From NCBI RefSeq assembly GCF_014197435.1, contig NZ_JACIFP010000001.1:1178001-1242000 (forward strand): a DNA stretch of 64,000 bases, read 5' to 3'. Below the pieces are notes generated by a model that was not told the DNA's origin, searched no databases, and saw nothing but the letters and a program-made list of their open reading frames with translations. Source of the stretch: Gordonia humi. GTDB lineage: Bacteria > Actinomycetota > Actinomycetes > Mycobacteriales > Mycobacteriaceae. Of the stretch, positions 1-8,151 are shown piece by piece. The position numbers and the translations under genes are program-made. Position 1 is the stretch's first letter. Each line of letters opens with the position of its first letter.

Positions 1-2
1 GC

Positions 3-1079
3 ACGATCACCTCGATCGAGCCGCGCGAAGGCGACGTCAAGGTCGTCATGCGCATCGACAAGGACACGCCGATCCCCGCCGACGTGCGCGCGGTGATCGT
101 CGCCCAGTCGCTGGTGTCCGGGCGTTTCATCCAGCTGACGCCGGGCTACAGCTCCGGCCCCGAGCTGTCCGACGACGCCGACATCCCGATGGAGCGCACC
201 GCGGTCCCGATGGAGTGGGACGACGTCAAGAAGGAACTGTCCAAGCTCACCGAGGCGATCGGTCCCGACGGCCCCGACAAGGGAGTGGCCGCCCGTGCCG
301 TCGACGTCTTCGATGAGAACCTCGACGGGAACGGCGCGGCGATCGCCGAGTCGATCCGGCAGATGTCGACGGTCATGGGCACACTCGCCGACAACCGCGA
401 CGACGTGTTCGCCACGGTCAAGAGTCTGCAGAAGCTGACCGATGAGCTCTCGACCAGCCACGAACAGCTCGTCCAGTTCAACGGGCGCATGGCCTCGGTC
501 TCCAGTGTGATCGCCGACAGCAGTCAGCAGCTCGGCGACGCGATGACCAACCTCAACGAGGCGATCGGCGAACTCGACGGCTTCCTCGGCGAGAACAGCT
601 CCACGGTCACCTCGACCGTCGATAAACTCGCGCAGCTCACCGGAACCCTCCGTAAGAAGGACGAGCAGTTGCGGGGTCTGCTGCACTCGGCGCCCACGCA
701 GCTCGCGAACTTCTTCAACATCTACAACCCGCTGACGGGCTCCCTCGACGGCGTGTTCGGTCTCGGCATGGGAAACAACCTCATCACCATGCTCTGCGGC
801 TCCATGGCCTCGACCAAACGCCCCGGCGACACCGACGCCGACATCGAGCAGTGCGTCGACCTGATCGCGCCGATCATGAAGGACATCGTCGTGAACTACC
901 CGCCGTTCATGGCCAATCCGGTGATCGGCCGCACCGCGATGCCCGACCAGATCACCTATCAGGACGCCAGCGTCCGGGCGCGCGCCCGCCGCGGTGTCAT
1001 CGAACGCGATCAGGTCAGCCGTGACGCGGCGCCCGATCCGCTCGCCAAGCTCCTCGTGCCGTTCGGAGGTGACCGATGA
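3..1079 (+). CDS. Mce family lipid-transport protein, MceD position (5' end outside window)
   Basis: The frame is open from the first complete codon, so the true start lies upstream; about 358 residues are visible. They cover the end of the MCE beta-barrel domain (to about residue 75), a long helical, coiled-coil-like middle (about 90-235) and a C-terminal tail. Mce proteins are cell-envelope subunits of importers that move lipids such as sterols or fatty acids through a periplasmic tunnel. The gene precedes a lipoprotein MceE and an MceF with a 4-base overlap, so it should be the D subunit of a six-gene mce set. The permease genes and mceA-C would lie upstream. Family is certain; which mce locus this is cannot be told from the protein alone, although the nearby KstR-like site favours a sterol (mce4-type) system. 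Confidence 0.9.
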   Translation, partial: TITSIEPREGDVKVVMRIDKDTPIPADVRAVIVAQSLVSGRFIQLTPGYSSGPELSDDADIPMERTAVPMEWDDVKKELSKLTEAIGPDGPDKGVAARAVDVFDENLDGNGAAIAESIRQMSTVMGTLADNRDDVFATVKSLQKLTDELSTSHEQLVQFNGRMASVSSVIADSSQQLGDAMTNLNEAIGELDGFLGENSSTVTSTVDKLAQLTGTLRKKDEQLRGLLHSAPTQLANFFNIYNPLTGSLDGVFGLGMGNNLITMLCGSMASTKRPGDTDADIEQCVDLIAPIMKDIVVNYPPFMANPVIGRTAMPDQITYQDASVRARARRGVIERDQVSRDAAPDPLAKLLVPFGGDR

Positions 1080-2347
1080 CCGGCCGACGCTTCCGCCTCG
1101 CGGCGCTCGCCGTGAGCGCCCTCCTGCTGGTGCCCGTCGCGGCGTGCAGCAACGAGCCGGTGTCGGCGCTGTCGTCGATAGGAGCGCGCGGCACGGGCGA
1201 CGGCGCCTACACGATCACCGCGCGGGTCCCGTCCGCGGCCGGGCTGGTCCGCAACGCGCCGGTGATGCTCCACGACACGACCGTCGGCAGCGTCGGCGAC
1301 ATCACGATCAAGGACTGGAGCGCCGAACTGACCCTGCGTCTGGAGAAAGGCGTGAAGGTCCCGACCGGGTCGCACGCGATGATCGGCATGACCAGTGTGC
1401 TCGGCTCGTCGCACATCGAGATCGTGCCGCCGGAGCACCCGACCGGCTCCTACCTCGCGGCGGGCGGCGGCCTCGCGCTGCCGAACTGCCCCGACCAGCA
1501 GAACATCGCCGCACCGGCGGCCAAGCCGGTTCCCGACATCAATGCGGCGCAGCAGGTGGATCCCTGCATGTATCCGACCACGGAACAGGTGCTCAGCTCG
1601 CTGTCGGTGGTCCTCAACGGCGGAGGACTCTCCCAGGTCGGCGACGTGGTGCACGAGCTGAGCCAGGTGTTCGGAGGACACGACGACGAACTGCGCACAC
1701 TGGTACCGAGACTGAACACCCTGGTGTCCGACCTGGACGCGCAGACCGGGAACATCATCTCTGCGATGTCGGGCCTGGACCGACTGACCGCGGCGATCAA
1801 CGCGCAGACGCCCACCGTCGAACGGGCCCTGCAGTCGGGCCCGGAGATCCTGCAGCTGCTGGTGGACCAGCGCAAGAACCTCACCACCGCGCTCGGCAAC
1901 GTCGGCGACCTGTCGTCGACGGTCAACGCGGTGCTCGACAAGAACAGCGACGACATCAAGTCGATCGTCCCAGACCTGCGTAAACTCCTCGAACAGCTCT
2001 CGCAGACCGGACCCGCGCTGGCGAACTCGCTGCGGATCCTGTTGACGTTCCCGTTCCTCGAAGAGAACATCCCCACCGTCGTCAAGGGCGACTACGTGAA
2101 CTCCGACCTGGTGCTCGATCTGACCTGGAGTCGACTCAACAAGACGATGGTCGCCTCGGTGACCACGGGACCGGAGGCGGTGTTCGGCAAGCCCGCGGCC
2201 GGCGCCAAGCGGGGGACCGATCCGTTCCGGACTCCGCTCGTGCCCGGTCCGACGACGACCGAGAAGAAGGATCCGGCCAACCCCAAGCCGAGCACCAGCG
2301 CGCCGGTGCGGCCCGCCACGCCCAGCACGAAGAACGGAGCCAACTGA
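1076..2347 (+). CDS. Mce lipoprotein, MceE position
   Basis: This 423-residue Mce protein begins with a lipoprotein signal: a basic start, a hydrophobic stretch and the lipobox VAAC with the lipidated Cys at residue 24. That is the mark of the fifth (E, LprK-like) subunit of mce operons. The MCE domain follows (about 40-130), then helical heptad-rich segments (about 190-320) and a Pro/Thr/Lys-rich C-terminal tail that is probably disordered. It would be anchored on the outer face of the plasma membrane as part of the lipid-transfer tunnel. The ATG lies in an ATGA overlap with the upstream gene, and the gene abuts mceF by sharing one base, so the three are cotranscribed and probably translationally coupled. 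Confidence 0.92.
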   Translation: MTGRRFRLAALAVSALLLVPVAACSNEPVSALSSIGARGTGDGAYTITARVPSAAGLVRNAPVMLHDTTVGSVGDITIKDWSAELTLRLEKGVKVPTGSHAMIGMTSVLGSSHIEIVPPEHPTGSYLAAGGGLALPNCPDQQNIAAPAAKPVPDINAAQQVDPCMYPTTEQVLSSLSVVLNGGGLSQVGDVVHELSQVFGGHDDELRTLVPRLNTLVSDLDAQTGNIISAMSGLDRLTAAINAQTPTVERALQSGPEILQLLVDQRKNLTTALGNVGDLSSTVNAVLDKNSDDIKSIVPDLRKLLEQLSQTGPALANSLRILLTFPFLEENIPTVVKGDYVNSDLVLDLTWSRLNKTMVASVTTGPEAVFGKPAAGAKRGTDPFRTPLVPGPTTTEKKDPANPKPSTSAPVRPATPSTKNGAN

Positions 2348-3768
2348 TGAAGATCACCGGCTTCGTCCGCATGCAGCTGATCGTGTTCAGCATCGTCTCG
2401 GTGATCTCGCTGATCGCCGTCGCCGTCTTCTACATCCGCGTACCGCAGATGTTCGGGCTCGGTTCGTACACCGTGAACGTCACGATGCCGGTGACCGGCG
2501 GCCTGTACAAGAACGCCAACGTCAGCTTCCGCGGTGTGAACGTCGGCAAGGTGTCCGGAGTCCGACTCACCGGCGACGGCGTCGAGGCGCAGCTGAGAAT
2601 CGACACGGGCACCGACATCCCGGCGAACTCGGCGGCCGCGGTCCGCAGCGTGTCGGCGATCGGTGAGCAGTTCGTCGAGTTCACCCCGCCCGCCGACCCG
2701 TCCTCTCAGCTGTTGTCGAACGGTGCCACGGTGTCCACCGACGACGTACCGGTGGAGATCTCGACGATGCTCGATCAGGCGGACGCTCTCCTCGCCGATG
2801 TCGGTGACACGAAGCTGCGCGCGGTGATGGACGAGGCGTTCACCGCGTTCAACGGCACCGCCGACGACCTGTCGCGGCTGATGGACTCGATGGTGTTGTT
2901 CGTGGGCGCCTTCCACAAGAACGTCGACGCCGCGATCGACCTGGTGACCGAGGCCGGCCCGATCCTCGAGACCCAGAATCGCACGGCCTCGCAGATCCGC
3001 AGCTGGACCAAGGACATGACGACCGTGACCGATCAGCTCCGCGCGAGCCGCCCGGACATCACCGACATCCTCGTGAACGGACCAGGCGTGGCGAATCAGG
3101 CCAAGGACCTGTTCGACGACATGGGGCCCGGGTTCATCACGGGGATGTCGAACCTGAAGGTGGCGGCGCAGACCCAGCGGATCTATCTGCCGAATCTGCG
3201 GCAGACCATCGTGTTGTATCCGCGCGTGCTGTCCGCGCTGATCACCGCGATCAACACCGGTTCCAACCGGCACGGGCCGAACGTGAACTTCACCCTCGGA
3301 TTCCAGGATCCGCCGACCTGCTCGGTGGGCTTCCTCCCGCCCGACAAGTGGCGGTTCCCGTCGGAGACGGCGCCGCAGGATCTGCCGCCGGGCATGCTGT
3401 GTCGTCTCCCGCAGGATGCGCAGACCTCGGTGCGCGGCGCCCGGAACTTCCCGTGCGTGGAGTTCCCCGGCCGTCGCGCGCCGACTCCAGAGGAGTGCCG
3501 CACCGGTTTCACACCGTCCCCGCGCGACAACGTCGCGCTGCCGAACGGGTTTCCCGGCACCGACCTGCCCAAACAGCCCGCCGGGTACGTCGTACCCGGT
3601 ACACCGAGCGACTATGACCCGTCGCCGGCCACCTATGCGACCACGTACGATCCGGAGTCGGGGAAGTTCATCGGCCCGGACGGCAAGATGTACTCGACCG
3701 ACGCCGGGAAGGACCGCGAGCAGAAGACGAAATGGTACGAGCTGATCACGAAGGCGGCGGACTCCTGA
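2347..3768 (+). CDS. Mce family protein, MceF position
   Basis: The product has 473 residues. One N-terminal membrane helix (about 10-30) is followed by the MCE domain (about 38-120; note the VTGGLYKNANVSFRGVNVG stretch), a long helical section, and a C-terminal domain of about 170 residues with several Cys and many Pro that is typical of F subunits. It would complete the Mce hexamer. The start ATG shares its first base with the TGA of mceE (TGATG). The C-terminal end overlaps the next reading frame if that gene uses its first ATG. Confidence 0.92.
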   Translation: MKITGFVRMQLIVFSIVSVISLIAVAVFYIRVPQMFGLGSYTVNVTMPVTGGLYKNANVSFRGVNVGKVSGVRLTGDGVEAQLRIDTGTDIPANSAAAVRSVSAIGEQFVEFTPPADPSSQLLSNGATVSTDDVPVEISTMLDQADALLADVGDTKLRAVMDEAFTAFNGTADDLSRLMDSMVLFVGAFHKNVDAAIDLVTEAGPILETQNRTASQIRSWTKDMTTVTDQLRASRPDITDILVNGPGVANQAKDLFDDMGPGFITGMSNLKVAAQTQRIYLPNLRQTIVLYPRVLSALITAINTGSNRHGPNVNFTLGFQDPPTCSVGFLPPDKWRFPSETAPQDLPPGMLCRLPQDAQTSVRGARNFPCVEFPGRRAPTPEECRTGFTPSPRDNVALPNGFPGTDLPKQPAGYVVPGTPSDYDPSPATYATTYDPESGKFIGPDGKMYSTDAGKDREQKTKWYELITKAADS

Positions 3769-4685
3769 ACCCGGAGCCCGACGGCCCACGCAAGAAGTTG
3801 GTCGAGAAGTCCAGTCCGCTCTCGCGTCGTCGCAAGACGTCGGCGCGCCGCGGCCGCGAGTCGCCGGACCCGTTCGAGTCCGGTGAGTCGAACGATGCCA
3901 GCGCGTCGAGCGATGCCCTCGACTCAAGCGATTCCAGTGAGCTGAGCGATCCCATCGGGTCGAGTGATCCCAGCGAGTTGAGCGACCCCGGCGAGGCGAG
4001 CGATGCCAGTGAGTTGAGCGAGTCCGGTGAGGCGAGCGATGCCAGCGGGTCGACCGGAGTCGAGACCCCGGAGACCGACGCGGCAGACGCGGCCGACGAC
4101 ACCGTCGCGGTGTCCGCGGACGACCGGGACCGGGGCGTCTCCTATCGGGCGCGTCGCACCTCGGTGAAGGCGCCGATCGGGACGGGCTCCTCGCGCGGGA
4201 CGACGCTGGTGGTCGTCTCGTCGGTCCTCGGAGCCCTGCTGCTGGTGGCGGCGATCGCCGCGACGATCGTCTTCAGCGTGCTGTCGGCACGGATCGACGA
4301 CGATCAGGCGCTGCGTACCGAGTACGACCAGTTCGCGCAGCAGGCGGTGGTCAATCTGACCACGCTCAACCCGGACAACGCCGACGCGATGCTCGAGTTC
4401 ATGAACAAGCACACGAGCGGTCGGGTGCTGCAGGACATGCGGGAGTCGATGAAGCAGGCCACCGACCTGATCCGCGAAGACGATGTGAAGACCAAGACGA
4501 CGATCGCGGCGTCGGCGGTCGAGAAGTTCGACGGCGACTCGGCGTCGGTCCTGGTGGTGTTCGCCTGGCACGCGACGTTCCCGGAAGCGCCGGACAAGCC
4601 GACCGACACCTCGTTCCGGGCTCGGATCGGCGTCACCCGGATCAATGACGAGCTGAAGATGACCAGCATCGATTGGGTGGACTGA
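3732..4685 (+). CDS. Mce-associated membrane protein with Ser/Asp repeat region
   Basis: Up to 317 residues. The C-terminal half looks like an Mce-associated (Mas/Mam) protein: one membrane helix (about 155-185), then an exported domain of about 130 residues with the SIDWVD ending common in this family. These proteins stabilise or assist Mce complexes. The N-terminal half is hydrophilic and carries nine 6-residue repeats rich in Ser, Asp and Glu (about residues 53-106). The start is uncertain. The ATG at 3732 overlaps mceF by 37 bases and has no good ribosome site; a TTG at 3798 is an alternative that would avoid the overlap. It is coupled to the next gene through TGATG. Confidence 0.8.
   Translation: MVRADHEGGGLLNPEPDGPRKKLVEKSSPLSRRRKTSARRGRESPDPFESGESNDASASSDALDSSDSSELSDPIGSSDPSELSDPGEASDASELSESGEASDASGSTGVETPETDAADAADDTVAVSADDRDRGVSYRARRTSVKAPIGTGSSRGTTLVVVSSVLGALLLVAAIAATIVFSVLSARIDDDQALRTEYDQFAQQAVVNLTTLNPDNADAMLEFMNKHTSGRVLQDMRESMKQATDLIREDDVKTKTTIAASAVEKFDGDSASVLVVFAWHATFPEAPDKPTDTSFRARIGVTRINDELKMTSIDWVD
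3888..4049 (+). repeat. Nine 18-bp imperfect tandem repeats, in-frame coding
   Basis: Nine consecutive 18-base units encode six-residue blocks, for example SSDPSE, LSDPGE and ASDASE. Core bases such as GAGCGAT recur in most units while third positions vary. The array lies in the hydrophilic N-terminal part of the Mce-associated protein and makes an acidic, Ser-rich, presumably disordered cytoplasmic tail. Confidence 0.9.
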
Positions 4686-5320
4686 TGCGAACGAAGACAC
4701 GGTGGGTGATCGCAGGCGTCGGAGTGCTCCTGGTGGTCGCGATCGCGGCCGCGGTGGTGACCGGCATCCGATTCTGGGGCAAGCAGGCGGAGGAGGACGC
4801 GCGTACGAGCGCTCTCGCCGCGGCCCGGGCCTACACGATCACCCTGTTCGAACGGGATCCGAAGACGGTGTCGGACACCATCAACAAGTCGATGGCCATC
4901 CTGACCGGCACCGCCAAGGACGAGTTCCAGAAGAACGTCGTCGACTACGAGATGGCCGAGCTGGTCCGCAAGGACAAGATCGTCGCCACGCCGACGATTC
5001 AAGGCGCCGGCGTCATGGAGAACACTCGCGACACCGCCAAGGTCTTGGTGTTCCTGAACCTGTCGGCGTCACGGAACACCGACACGGACAATGTGCAGAT
5101 CGATCAGAGCCGGATCGTCTACGACATGGTCCGACGCGACGGCCGCTGGTTGATCAGCGTGATGGACATCCTCACCGACGACTCGTTGTCGTCCCGCGTG
5201 CAGCAGTCCGACGGTGCGCCGCCGTCGAACGCCGTGCCGATCCCGTCACCGAGCACGCCCGCACCGAGTACACCCGCGCCGAGCACACCCGCGCCGAGCA
5301 CGCCCGCACCTGCTCCTTGA
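4685..5320 (+). CDS. Mce-associated membrane protein
   Basis: The ATG at 4685 forms TGATG with the preceding stop, so it is preferred over an ATG four codons upstream; this gives 211 residues. There is a single N-terminal membrane helix (about 8-28), then an exported alpha/beta domain of about 150 residues with the spacing seen in Mas proteins, then a Pro/Ser/Thr tail made of four PSTPA-type units. It is the last gene of the mce operon in this window and is followed by a long hairpin. The expected role is to stabilise the Mce importer from the outer face of the membrane. The exact ortholog group was not determined. Confidence 0.85.
   Translation: MRTKTRWVIAGVGVLLVVAIAAAVVTGIRFWGKQAEEDARTSALAAARAYTITLFERDPKTVSDTINKSMAILTGTAKDEFQKNVVDYEMAELVRKDKIVATPTIQGAGVMENTRDTAKVLVFLNLSASRNTDTDNVQIDQSRIVYDMVRRDGRWLISVMDILTDDSLSSRVQQSDGAPPSNAVPIPSPSTPAPSTPAPSTPAPSTPAPAP
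5249..5308 (+). repeat. Four 15-bp tandem repeats encoding PSTPA
   Basis: Four near-identical 15-base units encode consecutive PSTPA blocks at the C-terminus of the second Mce-associated protein. Such Pro-rich tails often span or contact the cell wall. Confidence 0.9.
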
Positions 5321-5337
5321 TCGGCGTACAAACGCGT

Positions 5338-5381
5338 ACTCCGCCGGTCGGAATCGAGTACTCGGTTCCAACCGGCGGAGT
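5338..5381. terminator. Long hairpin between convergent genes
   Basis: Two 16-base arms (5338-5353 and 5366-5381) pair with one mismatch. The loop sequence is itself a palindrome (CGAGTACTCG), so the hairpin can extend to more than 20 base pairs. It lies between the mce operon end and the convergent aldehyde dehydrogenase and can act on both transcripts. There is no U-tract, which is usual for actinobacterial terminators. Confidence 0.75.
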
Positions 5382-5401
5382 AAACGCTGTTCGGGCGTGT
5401 T

Positions 5402-6859
5402 CTACGCCGACGTGTAACCCATCGGCATCACGACGGCCTTGTTCTCCAGGTAGCTCTCCAGACCCTCCTTGCCGTTCTCACGGCCGATTCCGGACTTCTT
5501 GTATCCGCCGAACGGCGACGCCGGGTCGATCGAGTACCAGTTGATGCCCATGGTTCCGGTGCGGATCTGCTTCGCGACCTCGTAGCCGGCCTCCACGTCC
5601 TGTGTCCACACCGAGCCGGCGAGGCCGTAGTCGGAGTCGTTGGCGATGGCGATCGCTTCGTCGACAGTGTCGTAGGCGATGACGCCGATCACCGGGCCGA
5701 AGATCTCCTCGCGGGCGATCGTCATGTCGTTGGTGACGCCGGTGAAGATGGTCGGGCCGACGAAATTGCCGGTGCCGACCTTCGGCGCCTCCACCTCGAG
5801 GACCGCGGTGGCCCCCTCCTCCTTGCCCTTCGCGATGTAGCCCGTGACCTTCTCGTACTGCTTGTCGTTGATGATCGGACCCACTCTGGTCTCCGGATCG
5901 TCGGGGAGTCCGGGGGTGAACGTGGAGGCGACCGCGACCATCGCGTCGACGATCTCGTCATGGCGCGACCGGGGAACCAGGACCCGGGTCTGAGCCACGC
6001 ACGCCTGCCCGGCGTTGAGGAGACCGGAGAACAGCAGCATCGGAGCACTGGCCTCGATGTCCGCGTCCTCGAGGACGATGGCCGCGGACTTGCCGCCGAG
6101 TTCGAGCGAGTAGCGCTTGAGCTGTTCGCCGCAGCGCGAGGCGATCTGCTGGCCCGCGCGTGTCGAGCCGGTGAAGGTGATCTTGTCGACGTCCGGATGC
6201 TCGACGAGGGCCCGCCCGGTCTCGACTCCGCCCGGCACGATCGAGATGACGCCCTCGGGAACGCCCGCCTCGGTGAAGATCTCGGCGAGCACGTTCGCGT
6301 TCAACGGCGTCTCGGGTGCGGGCTTGAGAACGATCGAACAGCCCGCCGCGAGTGCGGGGCCGAACTTGTTGCAGAAGAGGAACAGCGGAACGTTCCACGC
6401 GATGATCGCGCCCACGACTCCCACGGCCTCCTTGAGGACCCTGGTCTCACCGAAGATGCCGGTGCGCGTCTCCTCCCATTCGTACGCGTCGGCGGCGTCC
6501 GCGTATGCGCTCAGGCATGCGGTACCCGCGAACTGCTGAATGGTGGCCACATCGCCGGGAGTGGCGCCCATCTCCGCGGACAAGAGCTGTGCGAGCTGCT
6601 CGCCGCGCTCATTGATCAACTCCACCGCGCGGCGGATCACCGCAGTTCGCTCGGCTACCGGGGTGTTGCGCCAGACGCCGGAGTCGAACGACTCCCGCGC
6701 GGCCTTCACCGCGGCGTCGACGTCGGTCGCATCCGCGTCGGGGACCGACCCGACCTTCGCCCCGGTCGCGGGCGAGAACACGTCGAGGACTTCGCTCGAG
6801 TGCGGGGCGACCCACTGTCCGCCGATGTACAGCTTGGTGGTCTCGATCGGGTCGGTCAT
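5402..6859 (-). CDS. Aldehyde dehydrogenase (NAD(P)-dependent)
   Basis: A 485-residue protein of normal length for the ALDH superfamily. The catalytic Glu253 (SLELGGKS) and catalytic Cys287 (NAGQACVAQTR) are present, as are the cofactor-domain motifs AWNVP (155-158) and FTGSTRAG (about 229-236). It oxidises an aldehyde to a carboxylic acid in the cytoplasm; the substrate is not shown by sequence. A good AGGAG ribosome site precedes the ATG. The upstream region holds a KstR-type palindrome and a stable hairpin, and the gene faces an mce operon, so a role in breakdown of sterol side chains or a related lipid is a reasonable inference. I recall an ALDH of similar size (Rv0223c) among KstR-regulated genes of mycobacteria, unverified here. 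Confidence 0.9.
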   Translation of the reverse strand: MTDPIETTKLYIGGQWVAPHSSEVLDVFSPATGAKVGSVPDADATDVDAAVKAARESFDSGVWRNTPVAERTAVIRRAVELINERGEQLAQLLSAEMGATPGDVATIQQFAGTACLSAYADAADAYEWEETRTGIFGETRVLKEAVGVVGAIIAWNVPLFLFCNKFGPALAAGCSIVLKPAPETPLNANVLAEIFTEAGVPEGVISIVPGGVETGRALVEHPDVDKITFTGSTRAGQQIASRCGEQLKRYSLELGGKSAAIVLEDADIEASAPMLLFSGLLNAGQACVAQTRVLVPRSRHDEIVDAMVAVASTFTPGLPDDPETRVGPIINDKQYEKVTGYIAKGKEEGATAVLEVEAPKVGTGNFVGPTIFTGVTNDMTIAREEIFGPVIGVIAYDTVDEAIAIANDSDYGLAGSVWTQDVEAGYEVAKQIRTGTMGINWYSIDPASPFGGYKKSGIGRENGKEGLESYLENKAVVMPMGYTSA

Positions 6860-6872
6860 GCGTGCTCCTGAA

Positions 6873-6896
6873 GTATCGAGGGGTTTCCCCCGATAC
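6873..6896. promoter_or_regulatory. Hairpin in the 5' leader of the aldehyde dehydrogenase
   Basis: GTATCG and GGGG pair with CCCC and CGATAC around a TTT loop, with one bulged base. The element lies between the KstR-like site and the ribosome site of the aldehyde dehydrogenase. It could be a leader hairpin or a second operator. Confidence 0.5.
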
Positions 6897-6908
6897 TAGA
6901 GCACTATG

Positions 6909-6922
6909 TAGAACACGTTCTA
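6909..6922. promoter_or_regulatory. KstR-like operator
   Basis: TAGAACACGTTCTA matches the core pattern TnnAACnnGTTnnA described for KstR, the TetR-family repressor of cholesterol catabolism. It lies 50 bases upstream of the aldehyde dehydrogenase start, where repression would be expected. The match is by eye. Confidence 0.6.
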
Positions 6923-6945
6923 GAAATTGATCGACCGGGTCGCCG

Positions 6946-7251
6946 TCAGGCGGACGGCGCGACGTCGAGCACGACCTCGAACTCGAGGAGATCGGCGCCG
7001 CTCGCCACCGGCTTGCGGTCGCTCTTGTGGGCAGCTCGCGCATCGCCGTTCGCCCACGCGTCGAAGCTCTCCTGGTCCTCCCACTGGGTGACGACGAAGT
7101 AGCGGTCGTCGCCGGCCACCGGGCGCAGGAGTTGGAAGCCGAGGAAGCCCTTCGAATCCTCGACGGTGCCCGCACGGGCGGCGAAGCGCTTCTCCAGTTC
7201 GGGGCCCGCGCCTTCGGGGACCTTGATCGCGTTGATCTTCACAATTGCCAT
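6946..7251 (-). CDS. mhuD: Heme-degrading monooxygenase MhuD
   Basis: A 101-residue ferredoxin-like antibiotic-biosynthesis-monooxygenase fold. It is close to M. tuberculosis MhuD over its whole length (VKINAIKVPEGAGPELEKRF, GFLGFQLLRP, LLEFEVVLDV). The heme-binding and catalytic residues known for MhuD, Asn7, Trp66 and His75, sit at exactly those positions. MhuD opens heme in the cytoplasm to release iron for nutrition and yields mycobilin-type products. The gene lies beside an alpha/beta hydrolase and mutY as in mycobacteria. It is divergent from the hydrolase with about 50 bases between the starts. Confidence 0.93.
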   Translation of the reverse strand: MAIVKINAIKVPEGAGPELEKRFAARAGTVEDSKGFLGFQLLRPVAGDDRYFVVTQWEDQESFDAWANGDARAAHKSDRKPVASGADLLEFEVVLDVAPSA

Positions 7252-7300
7252 GGTGCCGAGGCTACGCGGTGCCGGTGACGAGCCGATAGGGTCGTTCGTT

Positions 7301-8134
7301 GTGAACTCCGACGAGACCGATGCCGTGGCGACCTCCGATGCCGTGGCGACCGCCGACGTCGGGCTGCTCGATCATGGGGGTCGGGACATCGACGAGGGCG
7401 GTTTCGGGGCGATCGTTCTCGTCCACGGACTGATGGGGCGCGGTCGCACATGGCGGCGGCAGGTTCCGTGGCTGAGGCGTTACGGCCGCGTGTTCACCTT
7501 CGACGCGGCCAACCATCAGGGCGCCGGAGCCGTCGACCGTTCGGACATATCGACCGAACGCTTCGTGACCGATCTGGCGGAGATCATCACCTGGATCGAT
7601 CGCGGACCGGCCGTCCTCATCGGACACTCGATGGGCGGCCTGCACTCGTGGTGCACGGCGGCCGCCTATCCCGAACTCGTATCGGCCGTCGTCGTCGAAG
7701 ACATGGCGCCGGACTTCCGCGGGCGGACCACCGGCACCTGGACGCCCTGGTTCGAGTCCTGGCCGGACCGCTTCCCGGACCTGGAGTCGGCCGTGGAGAT
7801 GTTCGGCGCCGTCGCCGGCCGGTACTTCTACGAGGCCTTCGACGACGGACGTCTCCACGGCTCGATCCCGGTGTGGGCGGACATCGCCGAGGAATGGGGC
7901 TCCCGCGCGTTCTGGGGTCAATGGGATGCGGTCGCGGTGCCGACGCTCCTGCTCGAGGCGGGCTACTCGGTGACGCCGGTCGGGCAGATGGCCGAGATGG
8001 CCCGCCGTAAGCCGGGCAGTCCGTATCTGCGCGTCGACGGCGCCGGGCATCTGCTGCACGACGACGCCCCCGGTGTGTTCCGCGGTGCGGTCGAGGCGTT
8101 CCTCAGCGAGTTCGTCGGCCGCCCCGTCCACTGA
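7301..8134 (+). CDS. Alpha/beta hydrolase
   Basis: The GTG at 7301 gives 277 residues; earlier in-frame starts would overlap mhuD. The oxyanion-loop motif VLVHGLMG is followed by the nucleophile elbow GHSMGG and by a late His (GAGHLLHD), forming an alpha/beta-hydrolase site. A TAGGGT hexamer eight bases before the GTG may be a -10 element. The substrate is unknown. It sits where M. tuberculosis Rv3591c lies, between mhuD and mutY, so it is a conserved neighbour and not a random insertion. The first 25 residues are an Asp/Ala/Thr-rich tail containing a short internal duplication. Confidence 0.85.
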   Translation: MNSDETDAVATSDAVATADVGLLDHGGRDIDEGGFGAIVLVHGLMGRGRTWRRQVPWLRRYGRVFTFDAANHQGAGAVDRSDISTERFVTDLAEIITWIDRGPAVLIGHSMGGLHSWCTAAAYPELVSAVVVEDMAPDFRGRTTGTWTPWFESWPDRFPDLESAVEMFGAVAGRYFYEAFDDGRLHGSIPVWADIAEEWGSRAFWGQWDAVAVPTLLLEAGYSVTPVGQMAEMARRKPGSPYLRVDGAGHLLHDDAPGVFRGAVEAFLSEFVGRPVH

Positions 8135-8151
8135 TTCGGTGCGGGCCCGCC

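Noticed and set aside
2092..3927. Long minus-strand frame opposite mceF
   Set aside because: Arg/His-rich composition with no domain, typical of a mirror frame of a high-GC gene.
5249..5308. Short direct repeats as a possible CRISPR-like array
   Set aside because: The 15-bp units are in frame and encode PSTPA; there are no spacers.
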